DNA of 64,000 nucleotides, taken from assembly GCF_014201805.1 (NCBI RefSeq), contig NZ_JACHFK010000001.1:1-64000 (forward strand), read 5' to 3'. The DNA comes from Deinococcus metalli. Its GTDB lineage: Bacteria; Deinococcota; Deinococci; Deinococcales; Deinococcaceae. Position numbers and translations under genes: made by a program. The notes below the pieces were generated by a model. That model was not told the origin of the DNA. It saw only the letters and a list, made by a program, of their open reading frames with translations, and made no database searches. Of this stretch, positions 22,138-30,807 are shown piece after piece (position 1 is the first letter of the stretch; every line of letters starts with the position of its first letter).

Positions 22138-22171
22138 TTCTTGAACCGTCTGCGCTGTTGAGGTGCTCAGG

Positions 22172-22951
22172 TCAGGTGCCCAGGATGCTCTGCTCGATCT
22201 CCTCGGCGGGCGGCGGCACGCGGAACACCCGCGAGAGCAGCACGCCCAGCTCGTACAGCGCGTACAGCGGCACGGCGACCAGCATCATGTTGCCGGGGTC
22301 CGGGGTGGGCGTGATCACGGCGGCAGCCACCATCACGGCGACCAGCGCAAAGCGCCAGCCCTTGCGGAGCATCACGTGGTTCACGATGCCGATCTTGGTG
22401 AGGATCACGGCCAGGATCGGCAGTTCGAAGGCCAGTCCGAACGCCACCAGGAAGGTCGTGACCTGCCCGATGTAGTTGCCCAGACCGAGAATGGGCGTCA
22501 CGGCGCCGCCCAGGAAGTCCAGCAGGAACTTCACCATGGCGGGCAGCACGAGTTCGTACCCGAAGAGCGCCCCGGTCAGGAACGCCACACCTGCTCCGAT
22601 GATGAACGGCAGCGCCCAGCGCCGCTCGCCGGGGTACAGGCCGGGGGCCACGAACGCCCACACCTGCCACAGGATCAGCGGCAGCGCAATGGCCAGGCCA
22701 GCCCAGAAGGACAGGGTGAGGCTGATCATGAACTGGTCCGTGAGGTTCAGGGTCACGACCTGCACCTTGCCCTCCTGGAACATCACGGAGTTGTGCAGGG
22801 GCATCTTGATCAGCTCGATCAGCTGCACGCGGTACTGGAACGTGATTGCCATGGCGATCGCCAGAAACACCACGGAGATGATCAGACGCTTGCGCAGCTC
22901 GTCCAGGTGGTCGAAGAGCGGCGCGCTCTTGAGTTCGGCGCCTTTCGTCAT
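22172..22951 (-). CDS. tatC: Sec-independent protein translocase TatC
   Basis: A 259-residue membrane protein with six transmembrane helices, the receptor of twin-arginine signal peptides. The N-terminus APLFDHLDELRKRLIISVV carries the conserved H-x-x-E-L-R-x-R. FVAPGLYPGERRWALPFI is the conserved first periplasmic to second cytoplasmic loop region, and AFGLAFELPI lies in helix 4. It starts ten bases after the tatA stop in a two-gene operon. At least one substrate is nearby: the RR-containing ferritin-like lipoprotein at 25459. Confidence 0.95.
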   Translation of the reverse strand: MTKGAELKSAPLFDHLDELRKRLIISVVFLAIAMAITFQYRVQLIELIKMPLHNSVMFQEGKVQVVTLNLTDQFMISLTLSFWAGLAIALPLILWQVWAFVAPGLYPGERRWALPFIIGAGVAFLTGALFGYELVLPAMVKFLLDFLGGAVTPILGLGNYIGQVTTFLVAFGLAFELPILAVILTKIGIVNHVMLRKGWRFALVAVMVAAAVITPTPDPGNMMLVAVPLYALYELGVLLSRVFRVPPPAEEIEQSILGT

Positions 22952-22961
22952 GCCACGCTCC

Positions 22962-23192
22962 TCAGCTGCGGTGTTCGCTGACCGGGGTGTTCACGTCCGT
23001 GATGGGCGCGCCCGTGACGGGGTCGAGCTGCCGGCTGGGCACGTCGGTCGCGGCCTTGGCGTCGGTGGTTTCGCGCTTGAACTCGCGGATGCCCTGCCCC
23101 AGGCCCTTGCCCAGTTCGGGCAGCTTGCGGGCTCCGAAGATCAGGGCGATGACGACGAGCAGCAGGATGATTTCCAGGGGACCTAAGGACAT
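22962..23192 (-). CDS. tatA: Twin-arginine translocase subunit TatA/E (first copy)
   Basis: A 76-residue protein with an N-terminal membrane helix (MSLGPLEIILLLVVIALIFG), the FGARKLPELGKGLGQGIREFKRE hinge and amphipathic helix of TatA, and a short acidic tail. It forms the pore-forming or membrane-weakening part of the Tat system. GGAGG lies seven to eight bases upstream of the ATG. It is transcribed with tatC. Confidence 0.93.
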   Translation of the reverse strand: MSLGPLEIILLLVVIALIFGARKLPELGKGLGQGIREFKRETTDAKAATDVPSRQLDPVTGAPITDVNTPVSEHRS

Positions 23193-23595
23193 GGGATGCC
23201 TCCAGTGCCGGGCCGGAGCCGGGCGGAACGAGCGGGGAGCGTGAGGGGCGGCCGGGCAGTGTGCTTATGATCGGCCCGTTCATCCAGCCATATGCCCGCC
23301 ACCGGCGAGCGGATCATTAGCCAACCTTAAGCTAGCCCGGGCGTATTGAGCCGGAGTTAACGCACGTTCCGCCGCGCTTCGGCCCGCAGCCGCGGCAGAA
23401 GCCGCTGGGCACGCGCTGCGGCGCACAGTGGCGTGTGCCGGCGCACGCGGTCGCCAGCAGGTCACCCGGCGGGGGCATGATCCAACTCCGGGGAGGGCGC
23501 ATATCCCTGGTCGAGTGGAGGGACCGCCGGACGGCCGGCGCACACCCACAGCCACTTTCGCCCCGTGCCGCCCCGCGGCGCACAAGGAGTCCAGC
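23193..23595. other. Intergenic region between divergent tatA genes
   Basis: About 400 bases with no convincing gene. Several GC-rich inverted repeats occur, but none resembles a known RNA. The two tatA promoters should lie here, but I could not fix their -10/-35 boxes. Confidence 0.5.
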
Positions 23596-23838
23596 ATGCC
23601 CAACATCGGCGCTCCAGAACTGATCCTGATCGTCCTCGTGGCCCTGGTTGTTTTCGGGCCGCGCAAACTCCCGGAACTCGGCAAGTCGCTGGGCGCTGGC
23701 CTGCGGGAATTCCGCAAGGTCACCAGCGGCGTCACCGATGAGTTCAAGGCGGGCATCGAAGCTCCGAACCCGCAGCCGGTCGCGGTGACGACCGTGACGC
23801 CCGCCCCGGCCCCGGAGCGCGCTCAGCACGGGTCCTGA
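23596..23838 (+). CDS. Twin-arginine translocase subunit TatA/E (second copy)
   Basis: An 80-residue paralogue of the tatA at 22962, on the opposite strand. MPNIGAPELILIVLVALVVFGPRKLPELGKSLGAGLREF has the FGPRKLPELGKS form most usual for TatA/TatE; the tail is Pro/Ala/Val-rich. The start at 23596 follows AAGGAG. Two TatA-like proteins with one TatC suggest that they form separate or mixed complexes. Ninety-six bases downstream lies the ECF sigma gene. Confidence 0.92.
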   Translation: MPNIGAPELILIVLVALVVFGPRKLPELGKSLGAGLREFRKVTSGVTDEFKAGIEAPNPQPVAVTTVTPAPAPERAQHGS

Positions 23839-23934
23839 TCCTGGCCCACGGTGCCCGGCGCGCCGGTGCTGAAGGTGACGTAAGGACGCATGCCGTCTGG
23901 GGCTGACCGGGTTTGTTAACCTGGGCAGGCACCC

Positions 23935-24492
23935 ATGACCGACCTTCGCCATTTGCAGGACACTCCGGACGAGACGCTGCTGCTCATGATGGCCGGCCGG
24001 CACGAGGAGGCCCTGCGCGAACTGCATCGCCGGTACGCCCGGCTGCTGTACGGCCTGGGCGGACGCATGCTCAGACAGGCCGATGACGTGGATTCCTGCG
24101 TGCAGGACGCATTCATGAACGCGTGGAAGCACGCCGCCCGCTTCGACCCGGCCCGCGCCAAGGCCAAGACCTGGCTGGTCAGCATCGCCCACCACCGCTT
24201 CTTGCAACAGTTGCGCGACCGGCCCGACGTGGCCCTGGAGCTGGAGGAGTGGGACGAACCCACCGCCGACCCCGACCCCACCGACGCCGTGCTGGCCCAG
24301 CGGGCCATGACCGCCCTGGACGCGTCGCAGCGGCATCTGGTGGAGCTGATGTACTACCGGGGCTACACCCACTCGGAACTCGCCACGATCACCGGTCTGC
24401 CGCTGGGCACCGTAAAATCCCGGCTGCGGATCGCGCTCGAGCACATGCGGACGTCACTCGGTATGAAGGAGGGGAAAGACAATGCATCCTGA
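23935..24492 (+). CDS. ECF-family RNA polymerase sigma factor
   Basis: A 185-residue sigma-70 group 4 protein. Region 2 (HRRYARLLYGLGGRMLRQADDVDSCVQDAFMNAWKHAARFDP, residues 31-75) and region 4 (LVELMYYRGYTHSELATITGLPLGTVKSRLRIALEHMR, residues 135-172) are clear, joined by a short acidic linker. The following gene overlaps by 11 bases and looks like its anti-sigma factor, as in SigK/RskA pairs. A TAACCT sequence lies 12 bases before the ATG. No ECF-type autoregulatory promoter could be identified. Confidence 0.92.
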   Translation: MTDLRHLQDTPDETLLLMMAGRHEEALRELHRRYARLLYGLGGRMLRQADDVDSCVQDAFMNAWKHAARFDPARAKAKTWLVSIAHHRFLQQLRDRPDVALELEEWDEPTADPDPTDAVLAQRAMTALDASQRHLVELMYYRGYTHSELATITGLPLGTVKSRLRIALEHMRTSLGMKEGKDNAS

Positions 24493-25195
24493 CGAACGCC
24501 TTCTGGCCAGCGCGCTGCACCAACTGTCCCCCCCCGAGGAGGAGCGCCTGCAGGCCGAACTGGACGCGGACCCCGCCCTGCGCGCCGAGTGGCAGGCCCT
24601 GCACGACTCGCTGGCCACGCTGCTCGACGACCTCGACCTGGAGGCCGTGACCGTTCCCGCCGACGCCGAGGAGCGCCTGATCGCGCGCCTCCACGCCGAG
24701 GAACCCGCCCGCAACGATGCGGGCTCCGAGGGGGTGCCGGCCTCCGGCGAGCTGCTCGCCCTACCCCAACCCATGGCCGAGAACCGCGCCGCGCCCGCCC
24801 GGCGGCCCGCGTGGTGGGTCGTGTTCCCCCTGGGTCTGGCGGCGGCGGTCGCGCTGCTGTTCGCCACACAGCCGCCGGCCGACCCGCTGGAGCAGTACGC
24901 CCGCTCGCCCGGCGCCCGCAGCGCGCCCGTCGTCGCGGGCGGCCAGACACTGGGCACCCTGGTGCGCCTGGCGGACGGCCGGGTGTACGTGCACCTGGAC
25001 CGCCCGCCCGCCGAGGGCCGCACGTACCAGCTGTGGCAGATCCAGGCGAAGACCCCGGTGTCGCTCGGCGTGTTCGATGACGCCGGCCTGCTCACCGCTG
25101 CCCTGCCGCCGGGCACCACCGTCGCGGTCAGCGTGGAGCCGCCCGGCGGCAGCCCGCAGCCCACCACCACGCCGCTGTTCGCCCAGGCCATCTGA
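24482..25195 (+). CDS. Anti-sigma factor, RskA-like
   Basis: A 237-residue single-span membrane protein. The cytoplasmic N-terminal part (residues 1-95) begins MHPDERLLASALHQLSPPEEERLQAEL, typical of a zinc-less anti-sigma domain. A transmembrane segment lies at about 105-122. The extracytoplasmic RskA-type C-terminal domain shows VRLADGRVYVHLDRPPAEGRTYQLWQIQ and LGVFDDAGLL. It should hold the sigma factor at the membrane until a signal from outside triggers release. It overlaps the sigma gene by 11 bases. Confidence 0.87.
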   Translation: MHPDERLLASALHQLSPPEEERLQAELDADPALRAEWQALHDSLATLLDDLDLEAVTVPADAEERLIARLHAEEPARNDAGSEGVPASGELLALPQPMAENRAAPARRPAWWVVFPLGLAAAVALLFATQPPADPLEQYARSPGARSAPVVAGGQTLGTLVRLADGRVYVHLDRPPAEGRTYQLWQIQAKTPVSLGVFDDAGLLTAALPPGTTVAVSVEPPGGSPQPTTTPLFAQAI

Positions 25196-25208
25196 AGGCC
25201 CCGCCCGC

Positions 25209-25238
25209 CGCGCCCCGCACCGAGCCGTGTGGGGCGCG
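25209..25238 (+). terminator. Terminator of the sigma/anti-sigma operon
   Basis: A 12-bp stem with one G-T pair (25209-25220 with 25227-25238), 14 bases after the anti-sigma stop, followed by GTTCGTCGT. Confidence 0.65.
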
Positions 25239-25458
25239 GTTCGTCGTGCTGGATCACCCCCGCCCCGGCCGGATCGCCGCGCGTGATCTTTAGGCCACCT
25301 TCACGTTTGCTGGTCCCGTGATCCAACCGCCGCGCCCCGGCTTACTAGCTCAGTGAAGGCGCATCCTGATCCACCCCTGACCGGTACCCCCGGGCGGGGC
25401 ACTCAGGGCCTGCCCCTCGGTCCGCTCCCCCCACGCCCCATTCTTCGGAGGTTCCACC

Positions 25459-26409
25459 ATGACGCAGACCACCTCGACCCGCCGCAAGTTCCTCGGTATG
25501 ACCGGCCTCATGGGCGCAGGCGCCGTACTGTCCGGCTGCACCAACATCATGGCCGCCACGCCGAACAAGAAGAACCTCGACGCCACGATCTTCAACTTCG
25601 CGCTGAACCTTGAGTACCTGGAAGCCGCGTTCTACCTGGCCGCCACGGGCCGTCTGGGCGAACTCGATGCCGTGGGCGGCGACAGCAGCAAGGTCATCCT
25701 GCCCGACAACTTCAAGACGGCCGCGAAGGACGGCACGGGCGTTCCCGGTCTGTCGGCTGCGGTCAAGGCCTACGCCAACGAGACGGCCACCGACGAGAAG
25801 AACCACGTCGCCGTGATCCGTGCGGTCCTCAAGACGGCCGCCGTGTCGCAGCCCGTGATCGACCTCGGGCCGGCCTTCCAGGCCGCCGGCAACGCGGCTT
25901 CGGGCGGCGCCATCACGGGCTTCGACCCCTTCGCCAACGAACTGTTCTTCCTGCACGGCGCGTTCATCTTCGAAGACGTGGGCGTCTCCGCGTACAAGGG
26001 CGCGGCGCGCCTGCTGGTTGATGATTCGGCCAACGGCAACCTCGAGAACGCGGCGGGCATCCTGGCCGTCGAGGCCTACCACGCCGGCATGATCCGCACC
26101 CTCCTGTACCAGCAGAAGGACGTGGCGGTCACCTCCAGCCTGAAGGTCTCGGACGTCGTGCAGGCCATCAGCAACCTGCGTGACGCCGTCGACGGCAGCT
26201 CCGACGACGACCAGGGCATCGTGGACGGAACCAAGTCCAACATCGTCCTGGCGGACACCAACAGCATCGCCTACAGCCGCACCCCGCGCAACGTGGCGAA
26301 CATCGTCTTCCTCGACACGACCGGCAAGGCTGGCAAGGGCGGCTTCTTCCCCAACGGCATCAGCGGCAACGCCGTCACGGGCGACTACAGCAGCATCCTC
26401 TCGCTGTAA
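25459..26409 (+). CDS. Tat-exported ferritin-like lipoprotein
   Basis: A 316-residue protein with a twin-arginine signal STRRKFLG (residues 6-13) and a lipobox LSGC with the acylated Cys at residue 27. The mature part is a ferritin-like four-helix domain: NLEYLEAAFYLAA near 49, DEKNHVAVIRAVL near 110 and AVEAYHAGMIRTLLY near 205, with Glu and His suited to a di-metal site. This is the pattern of the desiccation-related/Rds1 ferritin-like family, common in Deinococcus. It should use the Tat and Lgt systems encoded nearby. CGGAGG lies before the ATG. The sigma factor upstream may control it, but this is not shown. Confidence 0.87.
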   Translation: MTQTTSTRRKFLGMTGLMGAGAVLSGCTNIMAATPNKKNLDATIFNFALNLEYLEAAFYLAATGRLGELDAVGGDSSKVILPDNFKTAAKDGTGVPGLSAAVKAYANETATDEKNHVAVIRAVLKTAAVSQPVIDLGPAFQAAGNAASGGAITGFDPFANELFFLHGAFIFEDVGVSAYKGAARLLVDDSANGNLENAAGILAVEAYHAGMIRTLLYQQKDVAVTSSLKVSDVVQAISNLRDAVDGSSDDDQGIVDGTKSNIVLADTNSIAYSRTPRNVANIVFLDTTGKAGKGGFFPNGISGNAVTGDYSSILSL

Positions 26410-26428
26410 CCCCCGCTCCGTCCGCATA

Positions 26429-26463
26429 GGGCCTGGATACCGTGGTGACCGGTATCCAGGCCC
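26429..26463. terminator. Bidirectional terminator
   Basis: A perfect 14-bp stem GGGCCTGGATACCG (26429-26442) with its complement at 26450-26463, loop of 7, followed by TCGTTCTGTTC. It serves the plus gene ending at 26409 and the minus gene ending at 26473. Confidence 0.82.
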
Positions 26464-26472
26464 TCGTTCTGT

Positions 26473-27201
26473 TCAGATACTCCAGCCGCCGTCCACCAGG
26501 ATCTCCTGCCCGGTGATGTACGCGGCCTCGTTCGTGGCCAGGAAGCTGATGGCCGCCGCCACTTCCTCCGGGTGGCCGAAACGCCGGGCGGGAATGCGGA
26601 CGCTGAGCTTCTCGGCGTCAGCGGGATCGGCATACAGGGCCTTCAGGCGGTCCGTGGAGGTGTAGCCGGGCGCGACGGTGTTGCACGTCACGCCGTCCTG
26701 CGCGACTTCCAGGGACAGGGTGCGCAGGTGGTTGGTCACGGCGGCCCGCATGGCGTTGCTGACCGGCAGGTTCAGTGAGGGGCGGCCCACCGTGAGGCTC
26801 GTGATCGCGATGATCCGGCCCCAGCGGCGTTCTCTCATGCCGGGCAGCACGCCGTCCACCAGGCGCACAGTGCTGAGGAAGGTCGTGTCGAAGCCGCGCT
26901 GCCACGCGTCGCCACTGACCCGGCTGGGCAGGCTGGGGGGTGGTCCGCCCGCGTTGCTGACCAGGATGTCCACGGTCCCGGCGGCGTCCAGCGCGGCCTG
27001 CACACCGTCCGGGGTGCTGACGTCGGCCACCGCCCACGCAGCCCCCAGGCCAGCGGCGGCGGCGCGCAGGGTCGGTTCGTCGCGCGCGGCCAGGATCACG
27101 TCGGCGCCCAGGTCGCGCAGTTGCGTGGCCGCTGCCAGGCCGATGCCGCGGCTGCCGCCGGTGACCAGGGCGCGCTTGCCGTCCAGTCGGAAGAGGGTCA
27201 T
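26473..27201 (-). CDS. Short-chain dehydrogenase/reductase family oxidoreductase
   Basis: A 242-residue Rossmann-fold enzyme. The cofactor motif ALVTGGSRGIGLA is near residue 12; VSNAGGPPPSLP near 82 is the NAG motif. The catalytic Ser is in IAITSLTVG near 130. The usual YxxxK is altered: the sequence at that place reads LNLPVSNAMRAAVTNHLR, with no Tyr, as in some SDRs related to 3-oxoacyl-ACP reductase. The start at 27201 stands six bases after a TACGCT box, which decides against the upstream in-frame start at 27219. The substrate is unknown. Confidence 0.82.
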   Translation of the reverse strand: MTLFRLDGKRALVTGGSRGIGLAAATQLRDLGADVILAARDEPTLRAAAAGLGAAWAVADVSTPDGVQAALDAAGTVDILVSNAGGPPPSLPSRVSGDAWQRGFDTTFLSTVRLVDGVLPGMRERRWGRIIAITSLTVGRPSLNLPVSNAMRAAVTNHLRTLSLEVAQDGVTCNTVAPGYTSTDRLKALYADPADAEKLSVRIPARRFGHPEEVAAAISFLATNEAAYITGQEILVDGGWSI

Positions 27202-27207
27202 GCCGCT

Positions 27208-27213
27208 AGCGTA
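27208..27213 (-). promoter_or_regulatory. -10 box of the SDR gene (leaderless)
   Basis: TACGCT on the minus strand, six bases before the ATG at 27201. Confidence 0.5.
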
Positions 27214-27246
27214 GAGCATGGGGCCGGCAGCGCTGTGCGCGCTCCG

Positions 27247-27558
27247 TCAGTCCGGTGCGGCGCCGGCGGGTTCGTCGATCGGGCCGGGTTCGATCACGGT
27301 CAGGGAGCGCAGCGTCTCGCCCTGGTGCCAGCCGTACTCGGGGTGCTTCAGGCCCAGCGCGGCGGCAATCGCCTCGGCCGCCGAGCGTTCCGGTTCGCCG
27401 TCCAGGCAGAACAGCAGGAACTTACGCCCCCCCGGCGCGATGCGGATGAACAGGTCCGGGCCGATCTCCAGCTGCTGGGTGCGGTTCAGACGAACCGCGC
27501 GGCCCTGTGCGTAGGTGAGCGCCTCGCGGATCTTGACGGTGACGGTCGGGTGGCTCAC
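27247..27558 (-). CDS. Small protein co-translated with the TetR regulator, function unknown
   Basis: A 103-residue soluble protein beginning (GTG) [18 protein letters not shown], then [25 protein letters not shown]. Not recognised. The GTG at 27558 overlaps the TetR stop as GTGA, so the two genes are one transcription unit. The frame stays open far upstream but there it lies across the TetR gene in another phase and is not coding. No signal or membrane segment. Confidence 0.68.
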   Translation of the reverse strand: MSHPTVTVKIREALTYAQGRAVRLNRTQQLEIGPDLFIRIAPGGRKFLLFCLDGEPERSAAEAIAAALGLKHPEYGWHQGETLRSLTVIEPGPIDEPAGAAPD

Positions 27559-28142
27559 GCGCTCACCTCCAGGCCGCGCAGCAGCATGTCCGCGAAGGTG
27601 TCCGCCACGTCGCCGGGTCCCAGCAGGCCGCCCGGCCGGTACCACGTGTACGCCCAGTTCACGGCGGACAGCACCAGGTACGCCGTCATCTTGGGGTCCA
27701 GATCCCGGCGGAACGCGCCGGCGTCGATACCCTGCGTGATCAGCTCGCGGTAGAAGGCGTCGATGGAATCGCGCCACCCGGTCACGCGGGCGTATGCGCT
27801 GGGCGACAGGTGCTTCCACTCGTGGAAGAACACCGTGGCGCTCTCCATGTTGTCCGCCACGACCTGAACGTGCCGGCGCATGGCCTCGCGCAGCTTCTCT
27901 CCGGGCGGCAGCGGCACGTCCCGCAGGGAAAACAGGGCGGTGTCGAACTGCCGCGACGCGCGGTTCACGATCTCGATCAGCAGCTCTTCCTTGCCGCTGA
28001 TGTGCGCGTACAGGCTGCCGCCCTGCATGCCCAGTTCCCCCGCCAGGTCGCGCATGGACGTGGCGTGGTAGCCGCGCTCGGAGAACAGCGTGCTGGCCGT
28101 ATCGAGGATCTGTTCGCGGCGGGATTTGACGGAATCGGTCAT
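27555..28142 (-). CDS. TetR-family transcriptional repressor, possibly PaaR-like
   Basis: A 195-residue regulator. The N-terminal HTH is canonical: [47 protein letters not shown] (residues 9-55). The C-terminal ligand domain includes [16 protein letters not shown] and [27 protein letters not shown], similar to acyl-CoA-responsive TetR proteins. A perfect 18-bp palindrome lies 47 bases upstream, over the expected -35 of its own promoter, so it is probably autoregulated. The palindrome core agrees with the Thermus PaaR (phenylacetyl-CoA) site as I remember it. No phenylacetate genes are in this window. Confidence 0.88.
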   Translation of the reverse strand: MTDSVKSRREQILDTASTLFSERGYHATSMRDLAGELGMQGGSLYAHISGKEELLIEIVNRASRQFDTALFSLRDVPLPPGEKLREAMRRHVQVVADNMESATVFFHEWKHLSPSAYARVTGWRDSIDAFYRELITQGIDAGAFRRDLDPKMTAYLVLSAVNWAYTWYRPGGLLGPGDVADTFADMLLRGLEVSA

Positions 28143-28175
28143 GGGGACTGGGCGCGCCGGAGCGGCGCTGGCCAG

Positions 28176-28181
28176 AGGGTA
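28176..28181 (-). promoter_or_regulatory. -10 box of the TetR gene
   Basis: TACCCT on the minus strand. This gives a leader of about 27 bases. The operator palindrome begins eight bases upstream and covers the expected -35 position. Confidence 0.5.
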
Positions 28182-28188
28182 GCACGCG

Positions 28189-28206
28189 CCCAAACGCCCG
28201 TTTGGG
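28189..28206. promoter_or_regulatory. Palindromic TetR operator
   Basis: CCCAAACGCCCGTTTGGG is a perfect 8+2+8 palindrome between the TetR gene (minus, start 28142) and hisC (plus, start 28260). Its inner 14 bases fit the pattern CNAACGNNCGTTNG. Confidence 0.72.
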
Positions 28207-28259
28207 ATGGGCGGACATCCCCCCGGGAACGGGCCGGGACAGGTGGTAGAACAGACCCC

Positions 28260-29354
28260 ATGACCACCCCGCCCTCCACCCCGGCCGGCGCTGCCCTGGG
28301 CGAACCCGCCAGCATCCGGCCGTCTGTGCGCGCGGTGCCCGCGTACCCGTTCACGCCCACCGACGCGCCCATCAAGCTCGACCAGAACGAGAATCCCTAC
28401 GATTTCCCGGAGCGGCTCAAGGCCATGGCCGTGGAGCGGCTGCTGGAGCGGTCGTGGAACCGCTACCCCGACCTGCACGCCGACGAGCTGCGCCGCCGCA
28501 TCGCCGCCCTGGAGGACTGGGACGAGCACGGGGTGGTCGTCACGCCCGGCAGCAACGTGCTGATCAAGCTCCTGACCGAGCTCGCCGGGATCGGGCAGAC
28601 GGTGCTGACCGTGAGCCCCACCTTCAGCGTGTACACGCTCGAGGCGCAGCTGCTCGGCGCGAACCTCGTGCAGGTCAGCCTGAATGACGACTTCTCGCTG
28701 CCGGTGGAGGGCCTGCTCGCGGAACTGCGCGCGCGGCCGGCGGGCGTGCTGTACATCACGCAGCCGCACGCGCCCACCGGGCACCTCGACGAGGTCCAGG
28801 CCGTCCGGACGTTGCTGGAGGCCGCGCACGACTGGGTGGTCGTGCTCGACGAGGCGTACCACCAGTACAGCCGCAGCGACCTGCGGCCACTGGTGCAGGA
28901 GTACCCGAACGCGCTGAGCCTGCGCACCTTTTCCAAGGCATGGAGCCTGGCGGGCGCACGCGCCGGGTACGCGCTGGCCGCTCCGGCACTGGCCGCGAAC
29001 ATCCAGAAGCTGGTATCCGCCTTCACCATGAACGCCCTGACGCAGGCGGTGCTGGAGGTCGCGCTGGAGCACCCCGGCTATGTCCACGAGCGCGTCCAGG
29101 AGGCGGTCGCCGAGCGCGGGCGGATGCTGGACGCGCTGCGGGGCCACCCCACGGTCGCGGCCATTCCCAGCCGCGCGAACTTCTTCCTGCTGCGCACCCC
29201 GGACGCCGACGCCGCGTACCGGCACTTCCTGGAACGCGGCATCGTGGTGCGCCGGCAGGACCGCCTGCACCTGCTGTCGGGCTGCCTGCGCGTCGCGGTC
29301 GGCACGCCCGCCGAGAACGACGCCTTCCTGCGCGCCGCCGCCGAGCTGCGCTGA
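28260..29354 (+). CDS. hisC: Histidinol-phosphate aminotransferase (HisC-like)
   Basis: A 364-residue PLP-dependent class I/II aminotransferase. [15 protein letters not shown] near residue 40, [12 protein letters not shown] near 96, [13 protein letters not shown] near 164, [10 protein letters not shown] near 195, and the PLP lysine in [19 protein letters not shown] near 222 are visible, followed by SRANFFLLR. HisC acts in histidine synthesis but members of this group also handle other aromatic substrates, and the gene is not in a his operon. It is divergent from the TetR gene with the operator between. The YkgJ-like gene follows with no gap. Confidence 0.87.
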   Translation: MTTPPSTPAGAALGEPASIRPSVRAVPAYPFTPTDAPIKLDQNENPYDFPERLKAMAVERLLERSWNRYPDLHADELRRRIAALEDWDEHGVVVTPGSNVLIKLLTELAGIGQTVLTVSPTFSVYTLEAQLLGANLVQVSLNDDFSLPVEGLLAELRARPAGVLYITQPHAPTGHLDEVQAVRTLLEAAHDWVVVLDEAYHQYSRSDLRPLVQEYPNALSLRTFSKAWSLAGARAGYALAAPALAANIQKLVSAFTMNALTQAVLEVALEHPGYVHERVQEAVAERGRMLDALRGHPTVAAIPSRANFFLLRTPDADAAYRHFLERGIVVRRQDRLHLLSGCLRVAVGTPAENDAFLRAAAELR

Positions 29355-29657
29355 GTGACGGGTCCCTTCCAGCCCCCGCCGGGCATGGCGCCGCGCTCGG
29401 TGCTGGTGCGGAACTGCACGGCGTGCGGCGCGTGCTGCGCGGCGCCGGACATCGCCGCGCTGGGCAAGCCGCTGGGCGTGCCCTGCGTGCACCTGGGGGC
29501 CGGGTGCCTGTGCGTCATCTACGACGCCCGCCCGGCGGTGTGCCGGAACTACGCGCCGGACTGGGTGTGCGGCGAGGTGGCGCCCCTGCCGACGCTGGAC
29601 GCCCGCGTCCGCCGGTTTCTGGAGATCTACGGCCTACAGGACGAGCTGACCGAGTAA
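29355..29657 (+). CDS. YkgJ-family cysteine cluster protein
   Basis: A 100-residue protein rich in cysteine: NCTACGACC (residues 20-28), [30 protein letters not shown] (residues 43-72). This is the zinc- or iron-chelating cysteine pattern of the YkgJ/UPF0153 group, whose role is not settled. The GTG start directly follows the hisC stop. Its last 24 bases overlap the end of the convergent chromate transporter gene. Confidence 0.83.
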   Translation: MTGPFQPPPGMAPRSVLVRNCTACGACCAAPDIAALGKPLGVPCVHLGAGCLCVIYDARPAVCRNYAPDWVCGEVAPLPTLDARVRRFLEIYGLQDELTE

Positions 29658-30794
29658 CGCGCAGCCCAGCACCACACCCCACGCGGGCATCCGCCCGGCC
29701 GTGAGCGCCGCGTACGCGGTCAGGGCGAGCGCCAGGTCACGCGGGCCGCGAATCCCGCCCGTGAAGACCGGCGAGTACAGCGCCGCAAGCAGCAGCCCTA
29801 CCACGCCCGCGTTCACACCCGCCAGCGCCGAGCGCGCGGCCGGAAGGGCAGACAGCGCTGACCAGAACGGCAGGACACCCGCCATCAGCAGCAGGCCCGG
29901 CAGGAACACGCCGACTGTGCCCAGCAGCGCCCCTGCAACAGGGGAGACAGCGTTCTGCGCCGCGCCCAGGTACGTGGCGAAGGTAAACAGCGGCCCCGGC
30001 ACCGCGTTCGCCGCGCCGTACCCGGCGATGAACGTCTCGTGCGTCAGGAAGTGCGGCACAAAGCCGGCCTCCAGCAGCGGCAGTACCACGTGCCCGCCTC
30101 CGAACACCAGCGCCCCCGCCCGCGACGTCGCGTCCAGCAGCGCCCAGCCCGGCGCCACGGGTGCCAGCAGTGGCAGAGCAAGGAGCAGCGCCCCGCACGC
30201 GCTCAGCAGCCCCAGCCCGGCGGTGCGGGACACCGGCACCGCCGGCAGGTGACCCCCGCGCCCGCTTCCCGCCGGAAGGACACGCCACCCCACCAGCGCG
30301 CACGCCACGAGCGCCCCGACCTGCCACCCCGCGCCCGGCGCCACGACCAGCAGCGCGGCCACGCCCAGCGCCAGCGCCGCGCGCACCCGGTCCGTGACCA
30401 GCGTGCTCCACATACCCGCCACCGCCTGCGCGACCACGGCGACCGCCGCGACCTTCAGACCAGTCAGCCACCCGGCCGCGCCCACGTCCCCCACCCGCGC
30501 GACCCCCAGCGCGAACGCGGTCATCAGCACGGCGCTCGGCAGCGTGAAGCCCACCCACGCCGCCAGCGCGCCCGGCCACCCGGCCCGCAGCAGGCCCACC
30601 GCGAAGCCCGTCTGGGAACTCGCCGGGCCGGGCAGGAACTGCGCCAGGGCGAGCAGGTCGGCGTACGCTTCCTCGGTCAGCCACGCGCGGCGCGCCACGA
30701 ACTCCGCCCGGAAATACCCCAGGTGCGCGACCGGCCCGCCGAAACTCGTCAGGCCCAGCCGCAGGAACACCACGAAGACCTCCAGCGCACGCAT
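29634..30794 (-). CDS. chrA: Chromate transporter (ChrA family)
   Basis: A 386-residue membrane protein with about 10-12 helices and two homologous halves, the two-domain form of the CHR family. The first half has the diagnostic FLRLGLTSFGGPVAHLGYFRAEFV and LAQFLPGPASSQTGFAVG. The second half repeats it in weaker form: GALVFGGGHVVLPLLEAGFV and GYGAANAVPGPLFTFATYLGA. It would export chromate. The ATG at 30794 stands seven bases after a TACCCT box. It is monocistronic. Confidence 0.92.
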   Translation of the reverse strand: MRALEVFVVFLRLGLTSFGGPVAHLGYFRAEFVARRAWLTEEAYADLLALAQFLPGPASSQTGFAVGLLRAGWPGALAAWVGFTLPSAVLMTAFALGVARVGDVGAAGWLTGLKVAAVAVVAQAVAGMWSTLVTDRVRAALALGVAALLVVAPGAGWQVGALVACALVGWRVLPAGSGRGGHLPAVPVSRTAGLGLLSACGALLLALPLLAPVAPGWALLDATSRAGALVFGGGHVVLPLLEAGFVPHFLTHETFIAGYGAANAVPGPLFTFATYLGAAQNAVSPVAGALLGTVGVFLPGLLLMAGVLPFWSALSALPAARSALAGVNAGVVGLLLAALYSPVFTGGIRGPRDLALALTAYAALTAGRMPAWGVVLGCALLGQLVL

Positions 30795-30801
30795 CCTGCC
30801 C

Positions 30802-30807
30802 AGGGTA
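30802..30807 (-). promoter_or_regulatory. -10 box of chrA (leaderless)
   Basis: TACCCT on the minus strand, seven bases before the ATG at 30794. Confidence 0.5.

Noticed and set aside
27559..28218. An upstream extension of the small gene at 27247 to a 323-residue protein.
   Set aside because: The extra part lies across the TetR gene in another frame and is Arg/Gly-rich noise. The GTGA overlap gives a clear start at 27558.
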